8,271 nt of DNA from Candidatus Muproteobacteria bacterium RIFCSPHIGHO2_01_FULL_65_16 (GCA_001785175.1 MFSY01000007.1:1401-9671); one strand, 5' to 3'. Counted from the stretch's first letter, positions 1 through 5,809 are shown. Translations and numbers: made by a program. Notes: generated from the sequence alone by a model not told the origin.

Positions 1-214
1 TTTTATACCCGCCGATGTACGTCAAACACCATACACGCCCGAAAACCGCCGCCATCAGCAGGATAAAACCAACAGACTCGGCCGCCAGCGCGGTATAACT
101 ATGCGCGTCCCAGGACGGCCCGGAGAAGACGATATAGGTCAGCAGCGGAACGAACAGCAGCCAGCTCAAAAGGAGCCGCCGCTGCGCGATGGCGTCCGCT
201 ATGGAAACCGTCAT
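1..214 (-). CDS. Isoprenylcysteine carboxyl methyltransferase-like membrane protein, N-terminal part (truncated by window edge)
   Basis: The reading frame opens at an ATG (212-214, minus strand) and stays open for 71 codons to the window edge, so only the N-terminus is visible. It contains two hydrophobic segments, at about residues 14-31 and 41-59. They are followed by GRVWCLTYIGGYK (59-71), which from memory resembles the stretch just before the conserved GPYS-RNPLY region of small bacterial ICMT/PEMT-type methyltransferases. That catalytic region would lie outside the window, so the assignment is tentative and no substrate can be given. The ribosome binding site is weak. A perfect TATAAT sits about 35 bases upstream, between this gene and the acylphosphatase stop, so it may have its own promoter rather than depend on read-through from acyP. 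Confidence 0.6.
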   Translation of the reverse strand, partial: MTVSIADAIAQRRLLLSWLLFVPLLTYIVFSGPSWDAHSYTALAAESVGFILLMAAVFGRVWCLTYIGGYK

Positions 215-247
215 ATCTGGTGCTCACATGAGGTGGTGGAGGCGCGG

Positions 248-277
248 ATTATACTGCATGGGCCGAACGGCCGTCAG
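248..277 (-). promoter_or_regulatory. Putative sigma70 promoter for the 1-214 gene
   Basis: Read on the minus strand, a perfect TATAAT (248-253) lies 18 bases from CTGACG (272-277), which matches four of six -35 positions. Initiation would fall near 241, about 27 bases before the start at 214. The spacer contains a perfect GGCCG-AA-CGGCC inverted repeat (261-272), which could be an operator half-site pair or chance in GC-rich DNA. Confidence 0.4.
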
Positions 278-549
278 GCGCGCACGCCGAAATCCCTGAA
301 CGCCTGTTGCGGCGCGGCCGCGGCGGCGACCACCTGCTCCACGCGCGCGTGCGGCGGCCCCTGCCACAGCCAGGCCTCGAGCTGCTTGAGCTTTTCCTCC
401 GCGCCGCAGGCGACTAGCTCCACGCGCCCGTCGGGCAGATTGCGCACCCAGCCGGTGAGCCCGAGGCGGTGCGCGGTGGCCTGCGTCGCGGCGCGGAAGA
501 ACACGCCCTGCACCCGGCCGGACACCAGAAAATGACGGCAGCAGCTCAT
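274..549 (-). CDS. acyP: Acylphosphatase
   Basis: This 91-residue protein is the usual length for an acylphosphatase, a small cytoplasmic enzyme that hydrolyses carboxyl-phosphate bonds such as acetyl phosphate and 1,3-bisphosphoglycerate. The family signature is clear: GRVQGVFFR at 11-19 forms the phosphate-binding loop and carries the catalytic Arg19, and [12 protein letters not shown] at 33-44 carries the catalytic Asn37. The canonical loop reads GVGFR; here it is GVFFR, a tolerated type of change. The C-terminus is alanine-rich and shorter on motif than the core. The ATG at 547-549 has only a weak GGATG-like sequence upstream. The gene lies downstream of the thioredoxin-like gene on the same strand, separated by the repeat mosaic at 572-792, so any promoter of its own would have to lie within that repeat. 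Confidence 0.93.
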   Translation of the reverse strand: MSCCRHFLVSGRVQGVFFRAATQATAHRLGLTGWVRNLPDGRVELVACGAEEKLKQLEAWLWQGPPHARVEQVVAAAAAPQQAFRDFGVRA

Positions 550-571
550 GGATCATCATCCATACATCGAG

Positions 572-792
572 TTCACCGCGGAGACGCAGAGGCGCGGAGC
601 GATTAAAACAAAAACGAATTTTTCCCTGCGTGCTCTGCGGTGAAAAACATCTTTTTCAGGTATTTTTAGAGGTTCCCTGTATTTATCCGTGGTTTCGCTG
701 TTGTTTGTCTTTTCTCTCTTATCCGTGTCCATCTGTGTTCAGTGGTTCCGTCGTTGCCTTTTCTCCGCGCCTCTGCGCCTCCGCGGTGAGAA
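572..792. repeat. Mosaic of short dispersed-type repeats with 26-bp inverted ends
   Basis: The left arm 574-599 and right arm 763-788 are inverted copies that match at 25 of 26 bases (motif CACCGCGGAG[A/G]CGCAGAGG). Between them lie degenerate related units: 619-644, resembling a 'CTGCGTGCTCTGCGGTGAA' unit; 675-696, containing ATCCGTGGTTTC; and 719-748, containing ATCCGTGTCCATCTGTG and GTGGTTC. I recognise this style of sequence (accgcggag/gcagagg and accac/acacggat units) as intergenic filler dispersed in many environmental bacterial genomes. The mosaic fills nearly all of the 251 bases between acyP and the thioredoxin-like gene, is richer in A and T than its neighbours in its middle, and encodes nothing convincing on either strand. 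Confidence 0.75.
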
Positions 793-800
793 TGATGCTT

Positions 801-1313
801 TCAGCGTTTTTTCGAGATCCCCTCATGGTGCTTCTTGAGCGCCCGGATGATCTGCTCCACCTGCTCCTGCGTCTGCCCGCCGACGCGGCCGGTCATATAT
901 TTTCCTTCCGGAGAAAAAATATAGTACGTCGGCGTGCCGATGAACGGGCCGCCGCCGAAGCGGCTCGCGTCGCCGCGGTCGCCGATCAGGTTGGGGAAAT
1001 TCAGGGCGTGATCGGCGACGAAGCCGAGCGCCTTCTCCCGATTCGCATAACCGTCAACGGACACGCCGAGCACCGCGGCGTCCTTCTTGCCGTGCTCGTC
1101 GTGGAAAAAAGTCATGTGGTGGATGTCGCGCTTGCAGATGGGGCAGTCGGCCAGCCAGACCACGACCACCAACCACTTGCCGTGGCCGATGAATTCGTTG
1201 ACGTTGCGCGGCCGGCCCGTGAAATCCCGGAGCACGATGTCCGGCCCGGCGGCCGCGGCCGGGAGGGAGACAAGCAGCAGGGCCAGGGCCAGCCAGTTGA
1301 TCCGCCTCCTCAC
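801..1313 (-). CDS. Exported thioredoxin-fold (TlpA/AhpC-TSA-like) protein
   Basis: This is a 170-residue thioredoxin-fold protein, probably periplasmic or membrane-tethered, with a likely thiol-disulfide or peroxide-related redox role. Arginines at 2-4 followed by a hydrophobic run (7-22) ending AAAAG form a signal peptide. The CPIC redox motif is at 57-60 after the VVVVWLAD strand, and the cis-proline loop GTPTYYIF is at 126-133 (Pro128). I chose the GTG at 1311-1313 because GGAGG (1320-1324) sits six bases upstream. An in-frame ATG at 1359-1361 would add 16 residues (186 in total), would place arginines and prolines before the signal peptide, and would overlap the promoter region of the divergent lyase gene. 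The partner protein is unknown. It is not one of the dedicated cytochrome c maturation proteins by context. Confidence 0.85.
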   Translation of the reverse strand: MRRRINWLALALLLVSLPAAAAGPDIVLRDFTGRPRNVNEFIGHGKWLVVVVWLADCPICKRDIHHMTFFHDEHGKKDAAVLGVSVDGYANREKALGFVADHALNFPNLIGDRGDASRFGGGPFIGTPTYYIFSPEGKYMTGRVGGQTQEQVEQIIRALKKHHEGISKKR

Positions 1314-1319
1314 GCGCGT

Positions 1320-1324
1320 CCTCC
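1320..1324 (-). promoter_or_regulatory. Strong ribosome binding site deciding the GTG start of the thioredoxin-like gene
   Basis: GGAGG on the minus strand, six bases before the GTG at 1311-1313. The upstream ATG at 1361 has only an AGGG close to it, so this site supports the shorter protein. Confidence 0.6.
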
Positions 1325-1368
1325 GAAACGAGGGCAAAGGTGTTAATGCATTCCCGACCATCGAACCC

Positions 1369-1374
1369 TATAAT
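1369..1374 (+). promoter_or_regulatory. Putative -10 box of the aspartase/fumarase-family gene
   Basis: A perfect TATAAT lies 27 bases before the ATG at 1402, giving a leader of roughly 20 bases. The best -35 candidate, TTAATG (1343-1348), is 20 bases away, which is too far for a standard promoter. The -35 is therefore weak or absent, and an activator may be needed. The intergenic region between the divergent genes is only 88 bases. Confidence 0.4.
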
Positions 1375-1401
1375 TCCGCCTGTCTACTCTTGGAACCAGC
1401 C

Positions 1402-2805
1402 ATGAACAAGAAATTCCGCACCGAGAAAGACAGCCTGGGGGAATTCCCCGTGCCGCAAGAGGCCTGGTACGGCGTCCAGACCGCGCGCGCGGTGGAGAAC
1501 TTCCCGATCTCGGGGCGCGGGCCGGACGCGGATTTCGTCATAGCCCACGCGCGCATCAAGCGCGCCGCGGCCGCGGCCAACCAGGCCGCCGGCTGGCTCA
1601 AGCCGGATCTCGCCGCCGCAATTATCCAGGCCGCCGACGCCATTATAGCGGGAAAACACCACGAGCAATTCGTGGTTGACCGCTTCCAGGCCGGCGCCGG
1701 CACCTCCCACAACATGAACACCAACGAAGTCATTGCGAACCTCGCCAATGTCGCGCTCGGCGGCAAGAAGGGCGAATACCGGCCGGTGCACCCGAACGAC
1801 CACGTGAACATGGGCCAGAGCACCAACGACACCATCCCCACCGCCATCCGCCTGGCGGCGCTGGCGAAGCTGCCGCGCCTGCTCGCCGCGGTCGCGGCCA
1901 TGGCCGGCGAATACGCGGCCATCGCCGCGCGCGAGGTGGGCACGATCAAGAGCGGCCGCACCCACCTGCAGGACGCTGTGCCGACCACGATCGGGCGCGA
2001 GTTCGCGGCCTACGCCTGGACCCTGCGCCGCTGCGCGGACCGGATCGAGGCCGTGCGGCCGCTGCTGTGCGAGATCGGCCTCGGCGGCTCCGCGGCCGGC
2101 ACCGGCCTCAACACCGCCCCGGGGTACGCGCAGCGCGCGGCCGCGGAGCTGGCGCGACTGACCGGAGAGCCGATCCGCGCGGCCTCCGACCCCGCCGCCC
2201 AGATGCAGTCCATGCACGACGTGCAGCAGCTGGCGAACGCCGTCCGCGCGCTCGCGCTCGAGCTGACGCGCATCAGCAACGACATGCGCCTGCTCGCCTC
2301 GGGCCCGCGCACCGGCTTCGGCGAGATCGAGCTGCCCGCGGTCCAGCCCGGCTCGAGCATCATGCCGGGCAAGGTGAACCCGGTGATGTTCGAGATGCTG
2401 AACCAGGTGTGCTACCAGGTTCTCGGCCAGGACGCGGCGATCGCCCTCATGACCCAGGCGGGGCAGCTCGAGCTCAACGTGATGATGCCGGCCCTGGGGT
2501 CGGCGCTGTTCGACGCCATGGACTGGCTGACGAACGCGACCGTCGCCGCGACGCAGAAGAACCTGAAGGGGCTCAAGATCAACCGCGAACGCTGCCGCGA
2601 GCTGGCGCACACGAGCGTGGGGCTCGCGACGCTGCTCAACACCTCGATCGGCTACGCCGCCGCGACCGAGATCGCGCAGGAGGCGGAGCGCTCGGGGAGG
2701 CCCGTGCGCGACATCGTCGCGGAGAAGGGGCTGCTGTCAGCCGCGGAATTCGATCGCCTTGTCGCCCAGGCGGCGATAGAAGGAAACATCAAGAAGAATC
2801 CGTGA
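1402..2805 (+). CDS. aspA: Aspartase/fumarase superfamily lyase, best read as aspartate ammonia-lyase
   Basis: This 467-residue protein is the normal length for a class II aspartase/fumarase subunit, which acts as a cytoplasmic homotetramer. Aspartase interconverts L-aspartate with fumarate and ammonia. Superfamily blocks are all present: QAGAGTSHNMNTNEV (96-110), GQSTND (138-143), GRTHLQDA (185-192, His188) and the mobile-loop signature GSSIMPGKVNP (317-327, catalytic Ser318, Lys324, Asn326). The N-terminal block WYGVQTARAVENF (22-34), the Ser-Thr pair in QSTND, and NQVCYQVLGQD (334-344) are more aspartase-like than FumC-like. PGKVNP rather than PAKVNP, and NMGQSTNDTIPTAI, lean toward FumC, so fumarase activity cannot be excluded. 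The ATG start gives the conserved EKDSLGE N-terminus. The ribosome binding site is weak (GGA, about seven bases upstream). The gene is transcribed divergently from the thioredoxin-like gene. Confidence 0.88.
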   Translation: MNKKFRTEKDSLGEFPVPQEAWYGVQTARAVENFPISGRGPDADFVIAHARIKRAAAAANQAAGWLKPDLAAAIIQAADAIIAGKHHEQFVVDRFQAGAGTSHNMNTNEVIANLANVALGGKKGEYRPVHPNDHVNMGQSTNDTIPTAIRLAALAKLPRLLAAVAAMAGEYAAIAAREVGTIKSGRTHLQDAVPTTIGREFAAYAWTLRRCADRIEAVRPLLCEIGLGGSAAGTGLNTAPGYAQRAAAELARLTGEPIRAASDPAAQMQSMHDVQQLANAVRALALELTRISNDMRLLASGPRTGFGEIELPAVQPGSSIMPGKVNPVMFEMLNQVCYQVLGQDAAIALMTQAGQLELNVMMPALGSALFDAMDWLTNATVAATQKNLKGLKINRERCRELAHTSVGLATLLNTSIGYAAATEIAQEAERSGRPVRDIVAEKGLLSAAEFDRLVAQAAIEGNIKKNP

Positions 2806-2824
2806 CTCGTGATTAGTGACTCGT
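2802..2824 (+). repeat. Two direct copies of GTGACTCGT
   Basis: GTGACTCGT occurs at 2802-2810 and again at 2816-2824, with a related TAACTCG just after. The first copy includes the lyase stop codon. It may be a remnant of a short dispersed or tandem repeat at the gene end. Confidence 0.4.
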
Positions 2825-2848
2825 AACTCGCGAAGCCTCAGTCCTTAG

Positions 2849-3009
2849 CAGGCTGCTGAAAAACTCGTTTTTCAGCAGCCTGCGGTGCGGTCGAGGGACC
2901 GACCGCCATTTTTCAGACACGCAAGTGTTTGAAAAATGAAGCAAAGCAAAAATGACATTTTTGCTTTGCGTGGCTGAAAAAGTCCTGGATGGACTTTTTC
3001 AGCAACCTG
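2849..3009. mobile_element. MITE-like, hairpin-rich non-coding element (161 bp)
   Basis: The ends are terminal inverted repeats, CAGGCTGCTGAAAAA on the left and, read inward on the other strand, CAGGTTGCTGAAAAA on the right, matching at 14 of 15 bases. Direct copies of TTAG flank the element exactly (2845-2848 and 3010-3013), as expected of a 4-bp target duplication; TTAG fits the YTAR target known for IS5-group elements. The interior is almost entirely stem-loops: 2848-2883 (17-bp perfect arms), a short one at 2887-2906 (6-bp arms), 2907-2938 (13 of 14 bp), 2941-2969 (14-bp perfect arms, one-base loop) and 2973-3003 (13-bp perfect arms). There is no transposase or credible ORF inside. It sits between two convergent genes, where its hairpins could also terminate transcription in both directions. 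The IS family is inferred, not demonstrated. Confidence 0.72.
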
Positions 3010-3103
3010 TTAGTCCTCGTCCCTAAATTTTCCCCAACCAGCGCCGCAGCCAAGCCTCTGGCAGATGCGTGACGCGACCGGCGTGGGTCGCGCGCGCCGC
3101 CTG

Positions 3104-3520
3104 CTACGGATTTCCCTGCCGCCGTTCCATCCCGAGCCAGCGGCGCGCCAGCGGCACGGGCAGCAGGCGCACCAGGATCGCCGGCAGCAGCAGGCCGAGC
3201 ACGGCCGCCATGAACGCCTCGGCGCGCGGCAACGGCAGGCCGGCCCGCTCCTGGACCAGGATGCCGCCGAAGGCCAGGACCGCGCCGAGGACGAGCATGA
3301 TCATCCGCCAGGCGGGCAGGCCGAGGCGCGGCAGAAGCCGCGCCAGCGCGCCGAGCAGGGGCGCGCCGAACGCGGCGTAGGCCAGCACGTAATACCACTT
3401 GTACCGCAACGCCGCATCGAGACCGCCGAAGCCGAACAGGTCGTGCGCCCGGGGCTGGCCGAGCAGTATCAATCCGTAACATGCGATGGTGACAACGGCC
3501 CAGGTGATTTTTGCTGTCAT
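3104..3520 (-). CDS. Small membrane protein of unknown function with four predicted helices
   Basis: I do not recognise this 138-residue family. It has four hydrophobic segments, at about residues 5-21, 43-63, 71-90 and 102-122. A soluble loop lies between helices 1 and 2 (22-42, with HDLFGFGGLD), and the C-terminal tail is basic (ARRWLGMERR). This is an inner-membrane protein by composition, with no catalytic motif or lipobox seen. The ATG at 3518-3520 is supported by GGGAG (3527-3531) six bases upstream, and a TATAAT (3541-3546) lies just beyond. It is transcribed divergently from the lipoprotein gene at 3683 and faces the MITE-like element at its 3' end. A weak GC hairpin (3073-3092) follows the stop, without a T-tract. 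The long overlapping frames on both strands have the composition of shadows. Confidence 0.8.
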   Translation of the reverse strand: MTAKITWAVVTIACYGLILLGQPRAHDLFGFGGLDAALRYKWYYVLAYAAFGAPLLGALARLLPRLGLPAWRMIMLVLGAVLAFGGILVQERAGLPLPRAEAFMAAVLGLLLPAILVRLLPVPLARRWLGMERRQGNP

Positions 3521-3540
3521 TGTGCGCTCCCGGCGCGCGC

Positions 3541-3546
3541 ATTATA
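3541..3546 (-). promoter_or_regulatory. Putative -10 box for the 3104-3520 gene
   Basis: Perfect TATAAT on the minus strand, within an AT-rich island in otherwise GC-rich DNA, 20 bases before the ATG. I see no good -35, and the leader would be only about 14 bases. Confidence 0.35.
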
Positions 3547-3595
3547 TAACACCCGCGCCCCGGCTAGCGCGGTGGAAACAACCAAACCCGCCGCC

Positions 3596-3623
3596 TTGCC
3601 CCGCGCCGACCGCTTGCTATAGT
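3596..3623 (+). promoter_or_regulatory. Putative sigma70 promoter for the lipoprotein gene
   Basis: TTGCCC (3596-3601) and TATAGT (3618-3623) are separated by 16 bases, giving a predicted leader of about 50 bases before the ATG at 3683. Confidence 0.45.
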
Positions 3624-3682
3624 CCCGTGAGGCGGGAGCAACAACCTCCCGGCATCACTTCAACAATACGGAGAAGAAAGAC

Positions 3683-4369
3683 ATGATTCGATCGAGAATC
3701 GCGCCGCTGTTCGCGGCCATGGCGGTCCTTGCTGGCTGCGCCGGATTGCCGGACATCCGCATGGCCGACGACGAGAAGGCCCGGCTGAAAAACTATCCCG
3801 GCATCCGCGCGGTGCATCATGAAGCCCCGCCGCTCACCATCACGACCGCGGGCCGGGCGCTGCTCAACGATATTACTTTGGGCACGGCGGGCGGCGTCAA
3901 AAATCTCGCCAACCATTTCGGCATTTCCGACCCGGCGATATCAATAAAGGCCTCCATCGTGCAGACGCTCGAACGGGACGCCGGCTTCAAGAAACTGGCG
4001 GACATGACCCAGCCGCTGCCGTGGAATCCGGAGTTTCGCAAGCTTGACATGCTCCAGTCCAAGTACAAAGGCGGCACCGTGCTGGATGTAATGACGATCA
4101 ACTGGAGCGGCATGTACTTCGCCAGCAACTGGACCCGTTACCATCTCGGCTACGTGGTACAGGCGCGCCTCGTCCGGCTGGACGATGGGAAGGAACTGTG
4201 GAACACCTGGTGCAACTACAACAGCGAGAAGAACGGGGGCTACAACCCGAACATGGATGAGCTCGCGGCGAACAACGGCGCCCTGCTCAAGAAAATCTAC
4301 GCCGACGCCGCCAAGTACTGCGGCGCCCAGGTTATCAACCACTTCATGAACCGCAACACCCCGCAATAA
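3683..4369 (+). CDS. Predicted lipoprotein of unknown function
   Basis: I do not recognise this 228-residue protein. The N-terminus is a classic lipoprotein signal: Arg3 and Arg5, a hydrophobic core, and the lipobox LAGC (16-19), so Cys19 would be lipidated. Ala follows the cysteine rather than Asp, which in enterobacteria would favour outer-membrane sorting. The mature part is rich in aromatic residues, with NWSGMYFASNWTRYHLGY (140-157), and alternates short strands and loops. A DDGKELWNTWCNY segment (167-179) suits a beta-rich periplasmic domain that ends one strand at ELW. Cys177 and Cys213 could pair as a disulfide. The start has GGAG nine bases upstream and a fair promoter at 3596-3623. 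The gene appears monocistronic, followed by a strong hairpin at 4377-4405. Confidence 0.88.
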   Translation: MIRSRIAPLFAAMAVLAGCAGLPDIRMADDEKARLKNYPGIRAVHHEAPPLTITTAGRALLNDITLGTAGGVKNLANHFGISDPAISIKASIVQTLERDAGFKKLADMTQPLPWNPEFRKLDMLQSKYKGGTVLDVMTINWSGMYFASNWTRYHLGYVVQARLVRLDDGKELWNTWCNYNSEKNGGYNPNMDELAANNGALLKKIYADAAKYCGAQVINHFMNRNTPQ

Positions 4370-4376
4370 TCCGTCA

Positions 4377-4405
4377 CCCCGGGCCGCAGCCGTCGCGGCC
4401 CGGGG
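4377..4405. terminator. Strong GC hairpin between convergent genes
   Basis: Perfect 11-bp arms (4377-4387 and 4395-4405, CCCCGGGCCGC and its complement) enclose a 7-base loop. The hairpin sits seven bases after the lipoprotein stop and about ten bases beyond the BrkB stop on the other strand. There is no T-tract on either side, so it is a hairpin barrier or 3'-end stabiliser rather than a textbook intrinsic terminator. Confidence 0.6.
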
Positions 4406-4415
4406 CGTCGTCCCG

Positions 4416-5258
4416 TCAGCGCCGCGGCAGGCCGCGCCACTGCGGCAGCGCCGCCGTCACCACCGCCCCGAGCAGGATCACCGTCCATGAGAGATGGATC
4501 CAGGCCAGGAATACCGGCAGCGCGGCGACCGCGCCGTAGATCGCCTTGTACGACGTGAAATACAGCACGAAATAACCGAAGCCGCGCTTGGCGACCTCGA
4601 ACAGCGCCGCCGCGAACAGGGCGCCCGCGAGCGAGTGGCGCCAGCGCACCGGATGATTGGGGACGACGGTGTAAAACAGCATGAACGCCATGACCTCGAA
4701 GACGACCGGGAGCGTGGCGAGCGCGAGGATGCGCACGCCGCTCAGGGGCGAGCTTTCGGAGAACAGCGGCAGGGAGATCAGATACGAGGTCAGCGACAGG
4801 CTGACGCCGATCAGTATCGGGCCCAGCGTCAGCAGCGCCCAGTAGGCGAGGAAGCGCTGCATGCGCTTGCGCGTCTGCGGCACGTGCCAGATCTCGTTGA
4901 AGGCCTGCTCGATCGTGGCCATGAGCATGAGCGCGGTGACGATCAGGAACGCGAGGCCCGCGGCGGTGAGCTTGCCGGCGTTGGCGGCGAACTGTTGCAG
5001 ATATTTCTGCACCGTGTCGCCCGCGGCCGGGACGAAATTGCCGTAGATGAACTCCTGCACCGCCTTCATCCACGTCTCGAACACCGGAAACAGCGTGAGC
5101 ATGGCGAAGCCGACCGCCGTGAGCGGCACGAGCGCGAGCAGCGTGGTATAGGAGAGCTCGCCCGCGACGCGCAGGCACCGGTCCGCGATGAAACGCTCCC
5201 GCACCAGGCGCGCGAAGGGCCGGAAACGCCGAGGGAAATCCAGGTATCGTCGCCGCAT
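4416..5258 (-). CDS. YihY/BrkB-family inner-membrane protein
   Basis: This 280-residue protein has the family's layout of six membrane segments, at about 36-58, 98-117, 136-162, 176-199, 208-234 and 238-271. Conserved stretches include RCLRVAGELSYTTLLALVP (28-46), NEIWHV (121-126), and the YGAVAALPVFLAWIHLSW block (241-258). The family was once called ribonuclease BN by mistake and its molecular function remains unsettled; a transport or envelope role is usually proposed. The start is uncertain. The ATG at 5256-5258 gives the family-like N-terminus but has no ribosome binding site and lies just after the LysM gene's terminator. A GTG at 5301-5303 (295 residues) has GAGG nine bases upstream, overlapping the LysM stop, but would place the hairpin inside the coding region. 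Further upstream the frame runs through the LysM gene and is a shadow. Confidence 0.9.
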   Translation of the reverse strand: MRRRYLDFPRRFRPFARLVRERFIADRCLRVAGELSYTTLLALVPLTAVGFAMLTLFPVFETWMKAVQEFIYGNFVPAAGDTVQKYLQQFAANAGKLTAAGLAFLIVTALMLMATIEQAFNEIWHVPQTRKRMQRFLAYWALLTLGPILIGVSLSLTSYLISLPLFSESSPLSGVRILALATLPVVFEVMAFMLFYTVVPNHPVRWRHSLAGALFAAALFEVAKRGFGYFVLYFTSYKAIYGAVAALPVFLAWIHLSWTVILLGAVVTAALPQWRGLPRR

Positions 5259-5267
5259 CGGGAGAAG

Positions 5268-5291
5268 AAAAAGGGCCCGCGAAGGGCCCTT
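5268..5291 (-). terminator. Intrinsic terminator of the LysM lipoprotein gene
   Basis: On the minus strand, AAGGGCCC (5284-5291) pairs with GGGCCCTT (5271-5278) around a 5-base loop and runs into TTTTT (5272-5268). It lies 23 bases after the LysM stop and ends ten bases before the ATG of the BrkB gene. Confidence 0.7.
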
Positions 5292-5314
5292 GTTGGTTCG
5301 CACTTCGCGCCGCC

Positions 5315-5734
5315 TCAGCGCGCGAGATAGGCCTGGTCCGAATCCTCGACCACGCCGAGGCTCCAGGCGCCGCGGGTCTTCGCGTGGCGCACGGCGGCGT
5401 CCATGTCCGAGCCGGAGGCGCTGCGGTTGATGGCGAACACCTGGCCCGGTTGGATCAGGTCCGCGTCCTTGATCTTGTCGCGGTTGGCCTTGAAGATCAG
5501 CGGCCACTGATAGGGATTGCCGTAGATGATCGGCTTGGAGGCGATGCCCCAGAGGTGGTCGCCGCGCACGACGTTATACGAGGTCGGCTTGCCCGAGACC
5601 GGTGGCGCCGCCGCCGGCTTGACCTCCCCGGCCTCCTTGGCCTCTTCCTTGGGCGGCGCCGCGGCGCAGCCGGCGAACCCCGCGACCGTCATAAGTATGA
5701 GTAGCGTCTTCAAACCGCTGTTGTGCTTCTTCAT
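5315..5734 (-). CDS. LysM-domain lipoprotein
   Basis: This 139-residue protein has a lipoprotein signal: lysines at 2-3, a hydrophobic core, and Cys23 in GFAGC. An Ala/Pro/Glu/Lys-rich linker (24-50) follows, then a single LysM domain (about 52-103) beginning SYNVVRGDHLWGIASK and ending DLIQPGQVFAI. LysM domains bind the glycan strands of peptidoglycan, so this protein probably tethers the outer membrane to, or acts at, the cell wall. The short C-terminal tail ending GAWSLGVVEDSDQAYLAR has no recognised domain but looks conserved, from memory, in gammaproteobacterial relatives. There is no attached hydrolase domain. The ATG at 5732-5734 is well supported by AAGGAG (5743-5748) eight bases upstream. 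It has its own promoter (5810-5839) and terminator (5268-5291). Confidence 0.92.
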   Translation of the reverse strand: MKKHNSGLKTLLILMTVAGFAGCAAAPPKEEAKEAGEVKPAAAPPVSGKPTSYNVVRGDHLWGIASKPIIYGNPYQWPLIFKANRDKIKDADLIQPGQVFAINRSASGSDMDAAVRHAKTRGAWSLGVVEDSDQAYLAR

Positions 5735-5809
5735 GGCGACGTCTCCTTATTTATGCTTTACAGCGTTATGTGCCGCGTGGCCGTGGCTGACCCTTTCAAT
5801 TACAGCCAA

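Noticed and set aside
630..1346. A 238-codon plus-strand frame crossing the repeat mosaic and the thioredoxin-like gene
   Set aside because: Its first part is translated repeat and the rest is antisense to a gene with a CPIC motif and a signal peptide.
1384..2610. A 408-codon minus-strand frame opposite the lyase gene
   Set aside because: It is rich in Arg, Gly, His and Val with no motif, and the plus strand encodes a full-length recognised enzyme.
2848..3007. Possible CRISPR array because of repeated hairpin units
   Set aside because: The units are inverted rather than direct repeats, differ from each other, and have no regular spacers.
3073..3092. Intrinsic terminator after the 3104-3520 gene
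   Set aside because: The hairpin has only 7-bp arms and no T-tract on either strand. The adjacent MITE hairpins are stronger candidates for ending the transcript.
2913..3542. A 209-codon minus-strand frame running into the MITE-like element
   Set aside because: It overlaps the four-helix membrane gene in another frame, is Arg/Ala/Pro-rich, and its C-terminus is merely translated repeat hairpin.
4494..5330. A 278-codon plus-strand frame opposite the BrkB gene
   Set aside because: It is an Arg, Glu, Gln and His-rich antisense shadow with no ribosome binding site and no motif.
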